A stretch of 64,000 nt of DNA. Source: Capniomyces stellatus. Taxonomy: Eukaryota; Kickxellomycota; Harpellomycetes; Harpellales; Legeriomycetaceae. Below, one piece after another: positions 23,614 to 34,715 of the stretch (position 1 is its first letter; the number at the start of each line of letters is the position of its first letter). The notes under the pieces are model-generated. The model had not been told where the DNA came from and did no database searches. It saw nothing but the letters and a program-made list of their open reading frames with translations. A program made the translations under genes and the position numbers. The DNA lies in contig LUVW01000019.1 of assembly GCA_001661515.1 (NCBI GenBank), positions 186,001-250,000 on the forward strand. Direction: 5' to 3'.

Positions 23614-26600
23614 ATGGATAAAGCCGAAAGAGAAAGAGAAAACGTTAAAAACGTACTTACGCATATAATGAATAACAGAAAAGAGCGCGGCTTTTCCGGT
23701 AAAGCTGTGACTCGTAATACGCGCGATATGACGGCTGATGGAGTGAGTATAGACCGCGACTATTTAACACCAAAACAGCAGCTGACAGAAATCGAAAAAA
23801 GCTTGAGTGAGGGAGGTGCTTTAAGTATTAACCCAGTAGGTAGCCGTTTAAATTCTGATACAGAGGCGGGAGTATTCGATAGTGATATTAGCAAGGTACA
23901 AGACAAAGAAGCATCGCCAAGCATTGGTGATACCGGCAATAGCGGGAAGGCCAATTCCGCAACCAATAACGTGTACGTCAGCGGCAGCAAAAGGCCAGTG
24001 GGCTTGCCTTTAAGCTTTAACCAAAAAAGACAGAATATGGCAGGGCATAAGAACGCAACAGATGGTGGGTTACTGAATAAGGGAGTGCAGAAAAGCATGC
24101 GAACGCAGTTAACGTTATCTAGTAAAAACAAAGAGTCCGAGTTTGAGTCAAATTCATTGTTTGGTAACGGCAGAGAACTTGCCCACAAGCCAAGCAGTTC
24201 ACTTGGCAAGAATAAGAATACAGATTATATACAGGGCGTTTCGGCAAGCAAAGCTAAAGATTCTGGTCATAGTCTGAATAGTTCGCTTGGGAAAAGCAGA
24301 GCGCCATACTATGAGCTGAAAAGATCGCCCAGTAAAGATGCAGGAATGTCTAAAAATGAATATCCGGCACTTGTAAATCTAGATAGCATGTCACAAAGCA
24401 CCACAAGTCTTGGCAAGTATTCGCGAAAAGATGGTGGTAGTAGAGTGTTAAGGGTAATGAATGGAAACAAGAGCATGCCGCAGGTTGATAAAAAAGTGCA
24501 TAAAGCCAGTGGATTTGGCGAAAACGCCAGAGAAGCGAGACAGACAGGCACGCTGGTAATATCATCCAGCTCTAGCAAGAGCAGTGTTGAGAATAGTATT
24601 GGTAAAAAACACATTGGGCTATCTTTTAATAAAATTCTTGATATAAGTTCGAGTGGATCAGGAGGCGGAACAGTGAATGTAAACAGTAGCGGTAACAGCG
24701 GTATAATAACTATCAGGAAAACAGAGTCACATGGATTGAGCAAAGAGGTTAAGAAGAGGGATACGCTTGAAATAAGAAAGGGTGCCGGTGGTAGTTTAGA
24801 AATAGGCGATGTAAATACGCAAGAGAAAAAAAGTGTGAGGAAGCCAGGGTCAGCAGGCGTGAGAATGGAAATGGTGGAAACAAACAGGATGTTTTCAACG
24901 AAAAAGCGCGTTGTCTCTAAAGATCAAAAGCGTTTAAGCGAGTTATCAGAGTATAGCAGTTTGCTGTTTGATGAAATTAATAAATCCGAGGACTCCCAAA
25001 CGAGCAATCAAAAGGCACAAAGTAAGAGCAATAGGAAGGGGGTCAACAAGAGAAATGCAATCCAAATAATGCCAAGGAAGCTGGGGGAGATGGAATTTGG
25101 TAGCAACAAAGCCTCGCAAGGAAATAATGAGGATGTGGAGCTAAAACTTGACAATGAGTTGGGACTTAAGGGTATCTGTGATAGTGGTAGTGGTAGTGGT
25201 AGTGGTAGTGGTGATGAGGCCAAGAGTACCAATTTGACACAAATGCAAATGTATGGTGAAGACGAAGCGGAGTATATTAGAAAAGCAGAGCCAGAAAACA
25301 AGGGTATGATAGAGATAGATAGCGACGCTAATAATCGAGAAAAGACGCTTACACAAAAGCAGAACGAAGAGTATGTGTTTTCGTTGATGTTGGAGGGGGA
25401 AAAAACGCTAACTAGCAAATCAAACCCCACCAAAATCGATAAAAGCCAGGCTGTGGATGCTGGAGTGTTGGCAATCAAAAGCGTTTTTGAGGACGGAAGC
25501 AAAGTGGATGAGGGGGGGCTTGTTGGGGTTGGAGAACCAAAAGAGAGCGTGGGCGTAAATAAAAGGGCCGATACTTGGAAAGAAGGTGTAGGTTCTTTGG
25601 AGAGTAAAGTAGATTTGGAGAGTAAAGGTAATTTGGAGAGTAAAGGGAATTTGGAGAGTAAAGATGATTTTAATTTAAATAAGCAAAAACAAAATGCAAG
25701 TATGAATGTAGTACTTGGGGTGCGTGATAGTGGCAAGGGCGAGAATAGAATAGACAAGATGTTTAATGCAGTCAGAACAAAGTCAAGGCAAATGAAGACG
25801 GCAATGTTGATGGGGTTGTTGAGAGAACCTAGCAAAAAGAATACTACGAGTAGAGCAAAGACTTTGAATGTGGAAAAAGATACAGTGGCTAATGCAGAGC
25901 AGTTTACTGGCGCAACGTTTGTGGGAGGCAAATACGTGAACAAGGATTTGAAGCACAGTGCCACTGTAGATATGAGAAGCGGGTCAAGAGGATCGGATGC
26001 GTGGACAATAGTGAACCAAAGCCAGATACCGCCAGAGATCGAGGACAAATTTGAAGGGAACCACAAGTATATCACGCTAACAAAGTCAGAAATAAAGTCT
26101 ATAAAGAAGGCTGGGATCAAGTTGGAGTCTGGATCGATTGAGAACCTGCAAAATGCAGGCGATGTTCGGGCGTTGAACAAGAAGGTGTCGTTCTCAAACA
26201 AACTAAAATACAACTTCAAAAACAAGTCGAAGGGTTTAGTAATAACGACGTCAAACCTGAAGATTGAGGATATAGCTGATACGTCAAGAAAGTCGTCCAA
26301 AATCAAAAAGCTAATAGAGTTTTTTGACAAGGAAAAGTCGCCTACAGCCTCTACAAAGCGCGCGAAAAGCAGCGAGCATAGAATGTTGAGCATGGAGGAA
26401 AAGACGGTTTATAACGATGGTGCAAGCGATACGAAAAAGGAGACGAGTTTGAATGAAAGCAGAAAGGATAAAGTCAGCGAGAGGGGCCGAGGTAGTGAGA
26501 GCGAAAAGGATAGCAGTCTAAACGAAGAGGTTCACCAAACCAACCAGTACTTGCAGAGCGACCAGTATGAAAAGAACATCCAAAACAACCTGCATATTGG

Positions 26601-28854
26601 AAGATATGAGCTGGATGAGCTAGACAGACTAGTTAAGCTTGGAAAGTCAAAGGGAATATTACACTCCAAGAGGAGAAATTATGGATCTTTGGGAGTGCAA
26701 AAGGATCAAGACTCTCAGAACGACATGGAGTTGGCTGTGGAACCAAATACGGACCTGCACCTGGGAACAGAAACAAGAGCAGAGAAAATATCAGACTTAG
26801 AAACAAGAGTAGGATCAGGAGCAGTTGAAAACCAAGACCAAAACCAAGACCAAAGGCCAAAACTAATACCAAATGACACAAGTTTGATGGTTGCTAAACC
26901 CGAGGAAATAAAGGTAGCCAAGGCAGATTTCAGCCAAGTTGAACCTTATGAAGCGTTAGACGAGTCAGAGGCTATAAGCTTTACAGAAGAGTATAACAGA
27001 ATTCCGCTTCGACATAATCAATCTTGCGTTATTGACTCGAAAAAGTCGTCATTGATTTTGACGCCAGAAATCCAACATAGCGATCCCGCCAGGCCAACGA
27101 ACAACTATATTGGTATTGACAATATTGAGTCGCGTTTGAGCCAGCTAAGCAAAGAAAGCACAAGATCCAACTACTACTTGGAACGAATCGAAATGCTGCA
27201 GAACGAGATTAAGCTGGCAGAAAAGCAGCATTTGAAGGAAGTAGGAGACTTCAACACAATTCTAGAAAGCAAAGACGATTTGATATTTGAGATGGAAATA
27301 AAACTGGAGGAAAAAAACAAATCGATGGAGAAGCTGGCGGGGGAGCTGAAGATTGAAAGAACCAAGAATTTGGAGATTGTGAGCCACTCCAACAATTTGG
27401 CAATCCAGCTAAAGTCACTGAGCGATAGCTATGAGTTCAAGAGCGCCAAACTGGTAGCACTGCAGAACAAGCAGAAGGTTGAGATGATCCAGAAGCAGCA
27501 GGAAAAGGAGAGTGCAGAAAAGGATATCAAGGAAAACAACATGAAGCTGAGCCAAGAGGTCCTGTTCTTAAAGTCGCAGCTCGATAAACGCAATGTTGAG
27601 TTTACGCGCATGGCAAAGGATATCAACGACAAGACTATGGAAATTGAGTCCTTGAAGGATCTGGTTTTCCAGCTAAAAGAGTTGGTTTCCACCAACACCA
27701 TAAACTTCAACAAGTACCAGGTCGAAATCAAAAACCACTTTGTCAAACTCCAGGCCAAAACCAATCTTCTGTCCCACAATCGCGACAGGCTGCTCGCTGA
27801 CTTGAACATGTACAAGATCATGGAGGCTTACGAGCCCCACTACTGCGGCTTTGTTGAGAAGACCAATGAGCTTGAAGATTTGGTTGAAAGGCTTGTTGGA
27901 AACTGCAGGCACCTAATCAACACTATCGAGCAAATAACTGGTGCACCTTATTTTGTAGGCCCTGTATTTGACTCTCACTCACTAAACAACGACTCCAACA
28001 GCAGCGAGGCCAACGATATTTTTGGCCAAAACCAGAACACAAGGTCCCTGATTTTCCGATCTCCCTCTCCCGAATCCCTCTCCAAAATGTCGCTATCCTC
28101 AAGGTCAAATGATTCCAGATCCAACTCTATACTTTCCCAATCATTGAACTCGATAAACTCTTTGACTTCAAGCACACAATCCCTATTTATACACAACAAC
28201 AAATCTGATGACAATAAAAACAGCAACAACGTAGCAAACAACGACTATTTCGTCAGCCTAAACCACTGCAATAACCAAATCAGCCCCCAGAATAATCCCA
28301 CAAATCAATCCCGCTTTGAGTCACACGAACACTACCATTCCACCAATATAACAAACAGCATCAACACCAACACCAACAACAGCACCATAACCAACCCCAA
28401 CTACAACTACAACTCCAACTTTAATGCCAAGGACAGGAACAGCGTCTATGGAAATGGAAATTTTTTTGAATCTAGTGACAATGACATCAGCTACTATAAA
28501 GGCAAAGACGTTGACAATAGAACCAGCATAGCCAGTATGGCTCACAACAACTCTTATACTAACTCTAGAGATAAAGATAGAGATATAAAAGGCGCCAACA
28601 ACTTTGTCTCCATTACATCTGGCTCATCCTTTTCATTGGAGAAAATAAACACAGAAAGCCAAGACTCCATCTACCAGTCTATAGCATACAGCAACTTTGA
28701 CAACAGCAACCGAAACATTGCCAACAATCCAATCACAAACAACAACAACGAAAAAACATACTTTACCCCTGTCTCACCCCCCAAAACCTACAGGCTAAAA
28801 GAGAATAACCACAACAGACTCGAGTTTTCCTCCTTGGACTCCGACTCGATCTGA
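23614..28854 (+). CDS. large orphan protein with C-terminal coiled coil, 1746 aa
   Basis: One uninterrupted frame from ATG 23614 to TGA 28854. I recognise no catalytic domain. The first 1100 residues are charged and Ser-rich, with repeated motifs: SSLGK at about 194, 221 and 263, an LESKGN-type repeat at about 663-684 and Gly-Ser repeats near 525. A patch at about 780-890 (WTIVNQSQIPPEIEDKFEG, KKVSFSNKLKYNFKNKSKG) is denser in hydrophobic residues and may be folded. Residues 1168-1440 form long heptad-type coiled coil (LERIEMLQNEIKLAEKQHL onward). The last 300 residues are Asn/Ser-rich. The architecture fits a cytoskeletal, polarity or spindle-pole scaffold, which is inference only. The 5' half is G-rich and the 3' half C-rich on the coding strand. 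Confidence 0.85.
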   Translation: MDKAERERENVKNVLTHIMNNRKERGFSGKAVTRNTRDMTADGVSIDRDYLTPKQQLTEIEKSLSEGGALSINPVGSRLNSDTEAGVFDSDISKVQDKEASPSIGDTGNSGKANSATNNVYVSGSKRPVGLPLSFNQKRQNMAGHKNATDGGLLNKGVQKSMRTQLTLSSKNKESEFESNSLFGNGRELAHKPSSSLGKNKNTDYIQGVSASKAKDSGHSLNSSLGKSRAPYYELKRSPSKDAGMSKNEYPALVNLDSMSQSTTSLGKYSRKDGGSRVLRVMNGNKSMPQVDKKVHKASGFGENAREARQTGTLVISSSSSKSSVENSIGKKHIGLSFNKILDISSSGSGGGTVNVNSSGNSGIITIRKTESHGLSKEVKKRDTLEIRKGAGGSLEIGDVNTQEKKSVRKPGSAGVRMEMVETNRMFSTKKRVVSKDQKRLSELSEYSSLLFDEINKSEDSQTSNQKAQSKSNRKGVNKRNAIQIMPRKLGEMEFGSNKASQGNNEDVELKLDNELGLKGICDSGSGSGSGSGDEAKSTNLTQMQMYGEDEAEYIRKAEPENKGMIEIDSDANNREKTLTQKQNEEYVFSLMLEGEKTLTSKSNPTKIDKSQAVDAGVLAIKSVFEDGSKVDEGGLVGVGEPKESVGVNKRADTWKEGVGSLESKVDLESKGNLESKGNLESKDDFNLNKQKQNASMNVVLGVRDSGKGENRIDKMFNAVRTKSRQMKTAMLMGLLREPSKKNTTSRAKTLNVEKDTVANAEQFTGATFVGGKYVNKDLKHSATVDMRSGSRGSDAWTIVNQSQIPPEIEDKFEGNHKYITLTKSEIKSIKKAGIKLESGSIENLQNAGDVRALNKKVSFSNKLKYNFKNKSKGLVITTSNLKIEDIADTSRKSSKIKKLIEFFDKEKSPTASTKRAKSSEHRMLSMEEKTVYNDGASDTKKETSLNESRKDKVSERGRGSESEKDSSLNEEVHQTNQYLQSDQYEKNIQNNLHIGRYELDELDRLVKLGKSKGILHSKRRNYGSLGVQKDQDSQNDMELAVEPNTDLHLGTETRAEKISDLETRVGSGAVENQDQNQDQRPKLIPNDTSLMVAKPEEIKVAKADFSQVEPYEALDESEAISFTEEYNRIPLRHNQSCVIDSKKSSLILTPEIQHSDPARPTNNYIGIDNIESRLSQLSKESTRSNYYLERIEMLQNEIKLAEKQHLKEVGDFNTILESKDDLIFEMEIKLEEKNKSMEKLAGELKIERTKNLEIVSHSNNLAIQLKSLSDSYEFKSAKLVALQNKQKVEMIQKQQEKESAEKDIKENNMKLSQEVLFLKSQLDKRNVEFTRMAKDINDKTMEIESLKDLVFQLKELVSTNTINFNKYQVEIKNHFVKLQAKTNLLSHNRDRLLADLNMYKIMEAYEPHYCGFVEKTNELEDLVERLVGNCRHLINTIEQITGAPYFVGPVFDSHSLNNDSNSSEANDIFGQNQNTRSLIFRSPSPESLSKMSLSSRSNDSRSNSILSQSLNSINSLTSSTQSLFIHNNKSDDNKNSNNVANNDYFVSLNHCNNQISPQNNPTNQSRFESHEHYHSTNITNSINTNTNNSTITNPNYNYNSNFNAKDRNSVYGNGNFFESSDNDISYYKGKDVDNRTSIASMAHNNSYTNSRDKDRDIKGANNFVSITSGSSFSLEKINTESQDSIYQSIAYSNFDNSNRNIANNPITNNNNEKTYFTPVSPPKTYRLKENNHNRLEFSSLDSDSI

Positions 28855-30719
28855 ACTAGGTCTGAATCAGACCTGATCCTCTCCTTTGCATCCTCATACA
28901 TTATATTTAACCTGGTATCAACATCGTTTTAATTTTGGTATATACTATACTATACTATATTATATTATATATCTCGTCTTAAATTATACATCTCGTCTTA
29001 AATTATACATTACTCTTTATAGTTATTAGCTTTAGCATCCATGTTCAAAGATCTTTAATCAGCTTTTTAGCATCAAACAGTCATTATTATCGTATCTACA
29101 TGGTTTATCATCATACCGATAAAACTGGGAATTTTTTCTTAATTTTTACAACCCTTTCTTCCTCTTTTCCCTCCACCCACCCTCTATGTCTCTAAAACCA
29201 GCGATAAAAAATATCATGCTATATATAAATCAACTAAATTTCACATTTAACCTCTGTTTTTTTTAATATCAATAATAATGATATCCCTTTTATTTAAATA
29301 TCGTTGGTTTATCCTTTCTTGATATCAATAATATACATATATATACATCGTTGGAATTCGAAAGCGTCCTTTTACTATTCAAATACTCTGCTTAAGCTTC
29401 CAACCAGAATCTGAATTGGTTGACAAGCACTTGTAATATATCAAATGATGTTTATCGCTTTTAATGTTATTGGTTTTAAGCTCCAACTTTAACCGGGTTT
29501 TCAATCTCAGCTTTTATTTTTAATTTAACCTTTTAAACTTTTTTTCTTTTTCTTTTTCTTTCACTTGTTTTATTTCACCTATTTTATTTCATCACTCCCC
29601 GCACAATTTAAAACTCCCTTTTGGTTATTAATTCTTAATACCTTTTAGATTATAATATACTGAAAGCATGGCTTACATTGATTGTTATATTGATTTGTAT
29701 TTGCCGCAATATAATACAGCCCGTATTTTAATTTCCGTAAATATATATTACACTTCCTCTCCTCTACCTCTCTTGCACAGATTATTTTTCCGATTTAAAC
29801 GTAATTAAATCCTTTGATATACTTTTTTTTCCTGGATGCTACAGGCAAAGTATTTTTTTTGTTAACCAAACTATCGGGCTAATCCATCCATACAAACTCA
29901 AAAGTAATGTTCATGGTAATAGAAAAATAAACCTGCGACCAGAATGTCCACTTGCTACTTTATTAACCCCAAAAACGAATTCCGCTCATGCTTAGCATCA
30001 ACATGGAAGGCAATGAATGCATAAACATAAATCCAATTAAAAAGTAATTACAGAAATTAGACTTTAAACATAATAAACATTATTTTTACTATCATTATCT
30101 ACTTTCAAGGCTGGATAACCCAAAATATAGTCGCAACTACATATGTATATAGGAATAAAAATGTTTTAAACTTTGTTTGTTACATTAATGCTCTACACTC
30201 TATTTCACATTATCAGATTTTATCAGTAGCGTTTTCTTTTCTTTATTACCGTTGCTTCAATTTTCATCAATCATACAATACAATACAATACTTTACCATA
30301 ACATAACATAACATAACATACCATAACATAACATACTGTCAATTCCATTTCATCTAATAATATTCTATTATATATCATATACATCATCAAAGTACTGTAT
30401 CGGCAGCACAACAAGACGCTTGGCATACCATAAACGGAAAAAAAGAAAATACAATTGCACAAGTTTAGAACACTAGAGCTTGTCATCTCTTGCTTCGGTT
30501 TATTTCATTATTGTCTCGGTCTTATGAATTTAGAAAAATAAAAAGTGGCATATCATCAAAGCTCAACAAACAGGATTTGAATTGGGTATAACACTGAAAT
30601 CAACATAGCGACAACATCCAGTACTTTAATTGGATTTTTTTTCCACTCAACGTTAGTCCAATTCTTAGGCAACAAGACAGCCTGGAACTCTACAGAAGCA
30701 TACATAGAGACATACAAAA
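28855..30719. other. 3' flank and intergenic region
   Basis: Pyrimidine-rich 3' flank of the large ORF, with TATAC repeats at about 28940-28971, then AT-rich sequence and an ATAAC pentamer array at 30281-30336. The - strand open frame at 30271-30486 runs into that array and is not credible. An A-rich leader precedes the next start. Confidence 0.6.
30281..30336 (+). repeat. ATAAC / ACAAT pentanucleotide repeat
   Basis: Short arrays of ATACA and then CATAA units upstream of the mucin-like gene. Confidence 0.85.
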
Positions 30720-33700
30720 ATGTACATCAACCCATACTTAATCGGATTGACGGTTTACTTTGTTGCTATATGTCCTATAGAATCAACACAACTTTTAGAT
30801 AAGAATAGCTTTAAAAAGAACATAGATGACACAGCTGGGTCTTTAGAATACACAAACCAAAAGTATAGTATTAACTTCAACAAACTAAACCAAATTTACT
30901 CCAACTCCAAACACACAACAAGCAAACTCATTAAAAAGTCAACCCCCGACGCTGAATTTGGAAATACAAAAAACACACAGACAACACGTGATGGTGTGGT
31001 TTTTAAGAGACAGGAGCCTAATAACGGTACGCCAAACGGTTCTAACGAGATCGTGTTTCAAAGCGCACCTCAAGACGCACAGAACACTCAGCAACCACAA
31101 GTACAACAACCCCCACAGAATATACAGGTACTACAGAATGACCAAATCCAAGCGCTATTTCAAGAAATAACATCAAAGGATGGCGAAGCTCAACAAGCTC
31201 AACAGGCTCAACAAGCTCAACAGGCTCAACAGGCTCAACAGGCTCAACAGGCTCAACAGGCTCAACAGGCTCAACAGGCTCAACAAATCAACAATCCTAT
31301 ACCAGACCAATACACACAAACCCCTCAAGATTTGCAAATTCAAACAGTGCCACATAGTGCTCAAACCCAACATACTGCGGTAATAGTCAATACCCAGTTG
31401 CTCGTGTCTTCTAATACTGAAGAAAATCCACAAGCTACAAATACTGACAGTGCTACTTCGGCTGCAAATATAAACTCTGGACAAGCTTCAAATGATGAGT
31501 TGTTTAGGCACGAAATCAAACTAAACAGCACATTATATTCCATTGATTTTCTCTATAGAGAAAACGTAGTCAACTTTTCAAATTATCTAAAAGAAAACGA
31601 GGTCCCTCTTGTCCAAACTAGGCCCTGCGTGAATGGCTCCAACAAGTGTACGTTTAAAGATGGAATCTCATCAAACTTCTTTACCTGTAACGAAAGTGGG
31701 ATAAGCGTTTATAATACATGTAAAATGAACACGTTTTGCAGCTCCTTTGAAAACGATAGAATAGTTTGCCTTCCTTTTGATTATGACAAGAATAGCGATA
31801 AGTTTATTTACGCGGTGGACAAGCTGAACAACGGAAGAGTCAAAATCTGCAGCAAGACTCAGGATTCCGACTGTACTGACTTGAAAATATTTGAAGATTT
31901 TCAGAACATATTGGCGCTTAATACCGAGCTTTCTAGTAATGCCAGCACTAGTGTATTTGAAATCCCCTTTGTTGCTAGTTTAGCTAGTGTCAATTCAGAC
32001 AATATCAGCTTGACTTTGAGTCTATCAGCAACTTCTGTAAATCCTTCAGAGGCAAAGCCAGTGTACACAAGCTTAGACTGGAACGGCTTTATCACCTCAA
32101 CTATAACATTGTCAGGTAGTATATCCGACACAATCGCATCATCTACAAACTCTGAGGTTTCCACGTCGCTATTGCCGTCATCTTCATTGTCGTTATCAGA
32201 ATCAATATCGATTGGTTACAACAGCACTGAAATACCAACTACAGCTAGTTTATCGAAAACAGAATCGTTGGTTATACCACTAGTTTTGACTCTGAGTTCG
32301 GTTTTGGAATCCACAAGTGCATCCACAGAAAACCCCAATACGCCTAGCACAACCACAATAGTAAACCCGCTAATTTCGATTCTACCTCAGATCACAAACT
32401 CCATAATTGCTTCATCTGAAACCCCGGTCACACCCACCACAATAACGATAACTCTTACAAACCAGCTAGCTACTGAATCACATGCGTCTGCAGTACCTAC
32501 GCAGGCTCCTCAGATACAGTATGTTGGTGCATCAAACACTGTCACAGTGGTAAACCCACTGATTTCGATTCTACCTCAGATCACAAACTCCATAATTGCT
32601 TCATCTGAAACCCCGGTCACACCCACCACAATAACGATAACTCTTACAAACCAGCTAGCTACTGAATCACATGCGTCTGCAGTACCTACGCAGGCTCCTC
32701 AGATACAGTATGTTGGTGCATCAAACACTGTCACAGTGGTAAACCCACTGATTTCGATTCTACCTCAGATCACAAACTCCATAATTGCTTCATCTGAAAC
32801 CCCGGTCACACCCACCACAATAACGATAACTCTTACAAACCAGCTAGCTACTGAATCACATGCGTCTGCAGTACCTACGCAGGCTCCTCAGATACAGTAT
32901 GTTGGTGCATCAAACACTGTCACAGTGGTAAACCCACTGATTTCGATTCTACCTCAGATCACAAACTCCATAATTGCTTCATCCGAAACCCCGGTCACAC
33001 CCACCACAATAACGATAACTCTTACAAACCAGCTAGCTACTGAATCACATGCGTCTGCAGTGCCTGAACAAACAAGCAGTAATACTGCCATAACTCCGGC
33101 TCCAATAACAGTAACAATCACAAATCCACTAGGCAATTTGCTACCTGCACTGACCATATCCATACCACCACGCGTTGAGTACAGTGACACTCCAAGTAGA
33201 ACAGAAACAAATAATGGGTTGTTACAAAGCCTCTCCATGCTCCAAACTTTGTCCGTACTAAATTTTATCAATCCAAGTAAGACCATATCACAGGAAACGC
33301 CAGATAATAACCAGAGTGCTTCTTTAAACTCCAACATTCAAAGTCTTATACCCGCTTTGCTTCTAACAGTTGACCCAGGTGCATCTACAACAGTTTTACC
33401 TCTTTCAGGCTTTAACGTTGCCTACAAGAGCTCTATCCCAGGAGACCTGGGGGGCTTTCCGACAAATAATCCTATTAACCCAAACAATGCTGGACTTAAT
33501 AGCATTAATAACATCAATAGCATTAACGATTTGTTGAGCTCAAATAAGCTGACATATAAGGACGTTTTAAACCTAAACTCGGCCAAAAACAACGCTTTGT
33601 CAAGACAAGCATGTACTAATGGAAAATTCAACTGCATGGCAGATAGTGGTACAGGGTCTCTGTTTTCTCTGTGTGGGAACAACAACAATCGCCTGCTTTT

Positions 33701-34163
33701 TAAATGCCCGGATAACAGACGATGCGTTGAAAAGCCAAGCGCTGTTATATGTGTTGATTTTAACAATATTTCAAACTCAATAGTATTCGAGAACAGGCTA
33801 ACACCATTGGCCAACAGGCCGTCGTACTCTGACACAGGTTTTGGAAACAACTTTCTGAATCCTAATTTCTTGGGTAAAATTACGGCTATTTGAGATAACT
33901 ATTATTTTTTACTACATTGAATACACATCAACTAGACTGATTTTGAAAAAAAAAAAAAAAACAAATGTATTAGAAGTGTTTGTTTTTATTATTACTTTTG
34001 GTTTATAATAGGCGATATGGACATTGTTGAAACGACTATAACTGTAACAGAGGGTGATCCGACAAGGCTGCCTGATGTGGATGCTGATTCAGCTTCTGAC
34101 CCTGACTTTGGCTCTGGGTTTGGTACAAATTCCAGTTCTAAAACATATTTGGATGATCAATAA
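30720..34163 (+). CDS. secreted mucin-like protein with two CBM19-like modules
   Basis: Exon 1 is 30720-33873 and exon 2 34012-34163 (GTAAAA donor, ATAATAG acceptor, phase 1), about 1101 aa. If the intron is retained it stops at 33893 (1057 aa). A signal peptide (MYINPYLIGLTVYFVAI) is followed by a Gln/Ala tract of about 11 QQA units. A six-cysteine module follows at about 298-352 (CVNGSNKC ... FFTC ... NTC ... TFC ... VC), then a Ser/Thr-rich stalk with four 63-residue repeats, and a second six-cysteine module near 960-1015 (CTNGKFNC ... SLC ... FKC ... RRC ... VIC). That cysteine and Asn-Gly pattern matches fungal CBM19 chitin-binding modules by eye. There is no GPI tail. Likely a chitin-bound wall protein or adhesin. 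Confidence 0.8.
31188..31284 (+). repeat. coding 9-nt repeat (QQA)n
   Basis: About eleven units of CAACAGGCT or CAACAAGCT inside the mucin-like gene, encoding Gln-Gln-Ala. Confidence 0.95.
32361..33066 (+). repeat. 189-bp coding tandem repeat, 3.7 copies
   Basis: Copies start at 32361, 32550, 32739 and 32928 (VNPLISILPQ each time). They are almost identical in DNA, with only a few substitutions (for example in the first eighteen bases of copy 1 and one T to C in copy 4). The fourth copy ends at SAVP, where the sequence diverges. Each unit is 63 residues, rich in Thr/Ser. Confidence 0.97.
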
Positions 34164-34715
34164 AAAAGGACTCTTTGCCATTTACTGCCCTTTAAACAAT
34201 GCATTCTTAATTCTTCTTTAAGGCCTCTACTATATACTCTATTTTAAATACTCTATCATACTCTGTTTTATATATTTTAATTACATATCTAAGCGCTTGC
34301 ATTATCACTTTTACATACCCAACACACATTGCTCAATTGAAACATTATAACCCATGTACTATATTTTATGACTTATAACTATATGTATACTATACTTTTA
34401 AAGCCAAATGAGTCCAATATATTTCACATACAACATTATGAAAATATAGTTGCAATGACGTGCAGAAACATTGCCTTGGCTGAGCAAAACGCTTGAATCG
34501 GCCAAGCAGCTATATTCAAGAAGCAAACATGATACACATATTACCGATATATTCAGTGATGGTGTTTTATTTGAGTGCGTTGTAAAGTTTTAGTAGCTTG
34601 GGTTAAATAATTTGAATTCTGGGTATAAATTTAAAATAGTTAAAGTGAAACAAAAGTAAGCCTGAGTTTTTAATTTAAAAGGCTTGATCTCCACGCTTGT
34701 TGGGTAGATTGTGAG
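34164..34715. other. convergent intergenic spacer
   Basis: 3' flanks of the mucin-like gene and of the zinc-finger gene. AT-rich; nothing else seen. Confidence 0.7.

Noticed and set aside
25008..26393. 461-aa open frame on the minus strand inside the large + strand gene
   Set aside because: It is the antisense shadow of a purine-rich coding region, hydrophobic and low in complexity, without start context or splice support.
31173..31484. Minus-strand open frame with a Ser-Leu-Leu repeat
   Set aside because: It is the reverse of the QQA coding repeat of the mucin-like gene.
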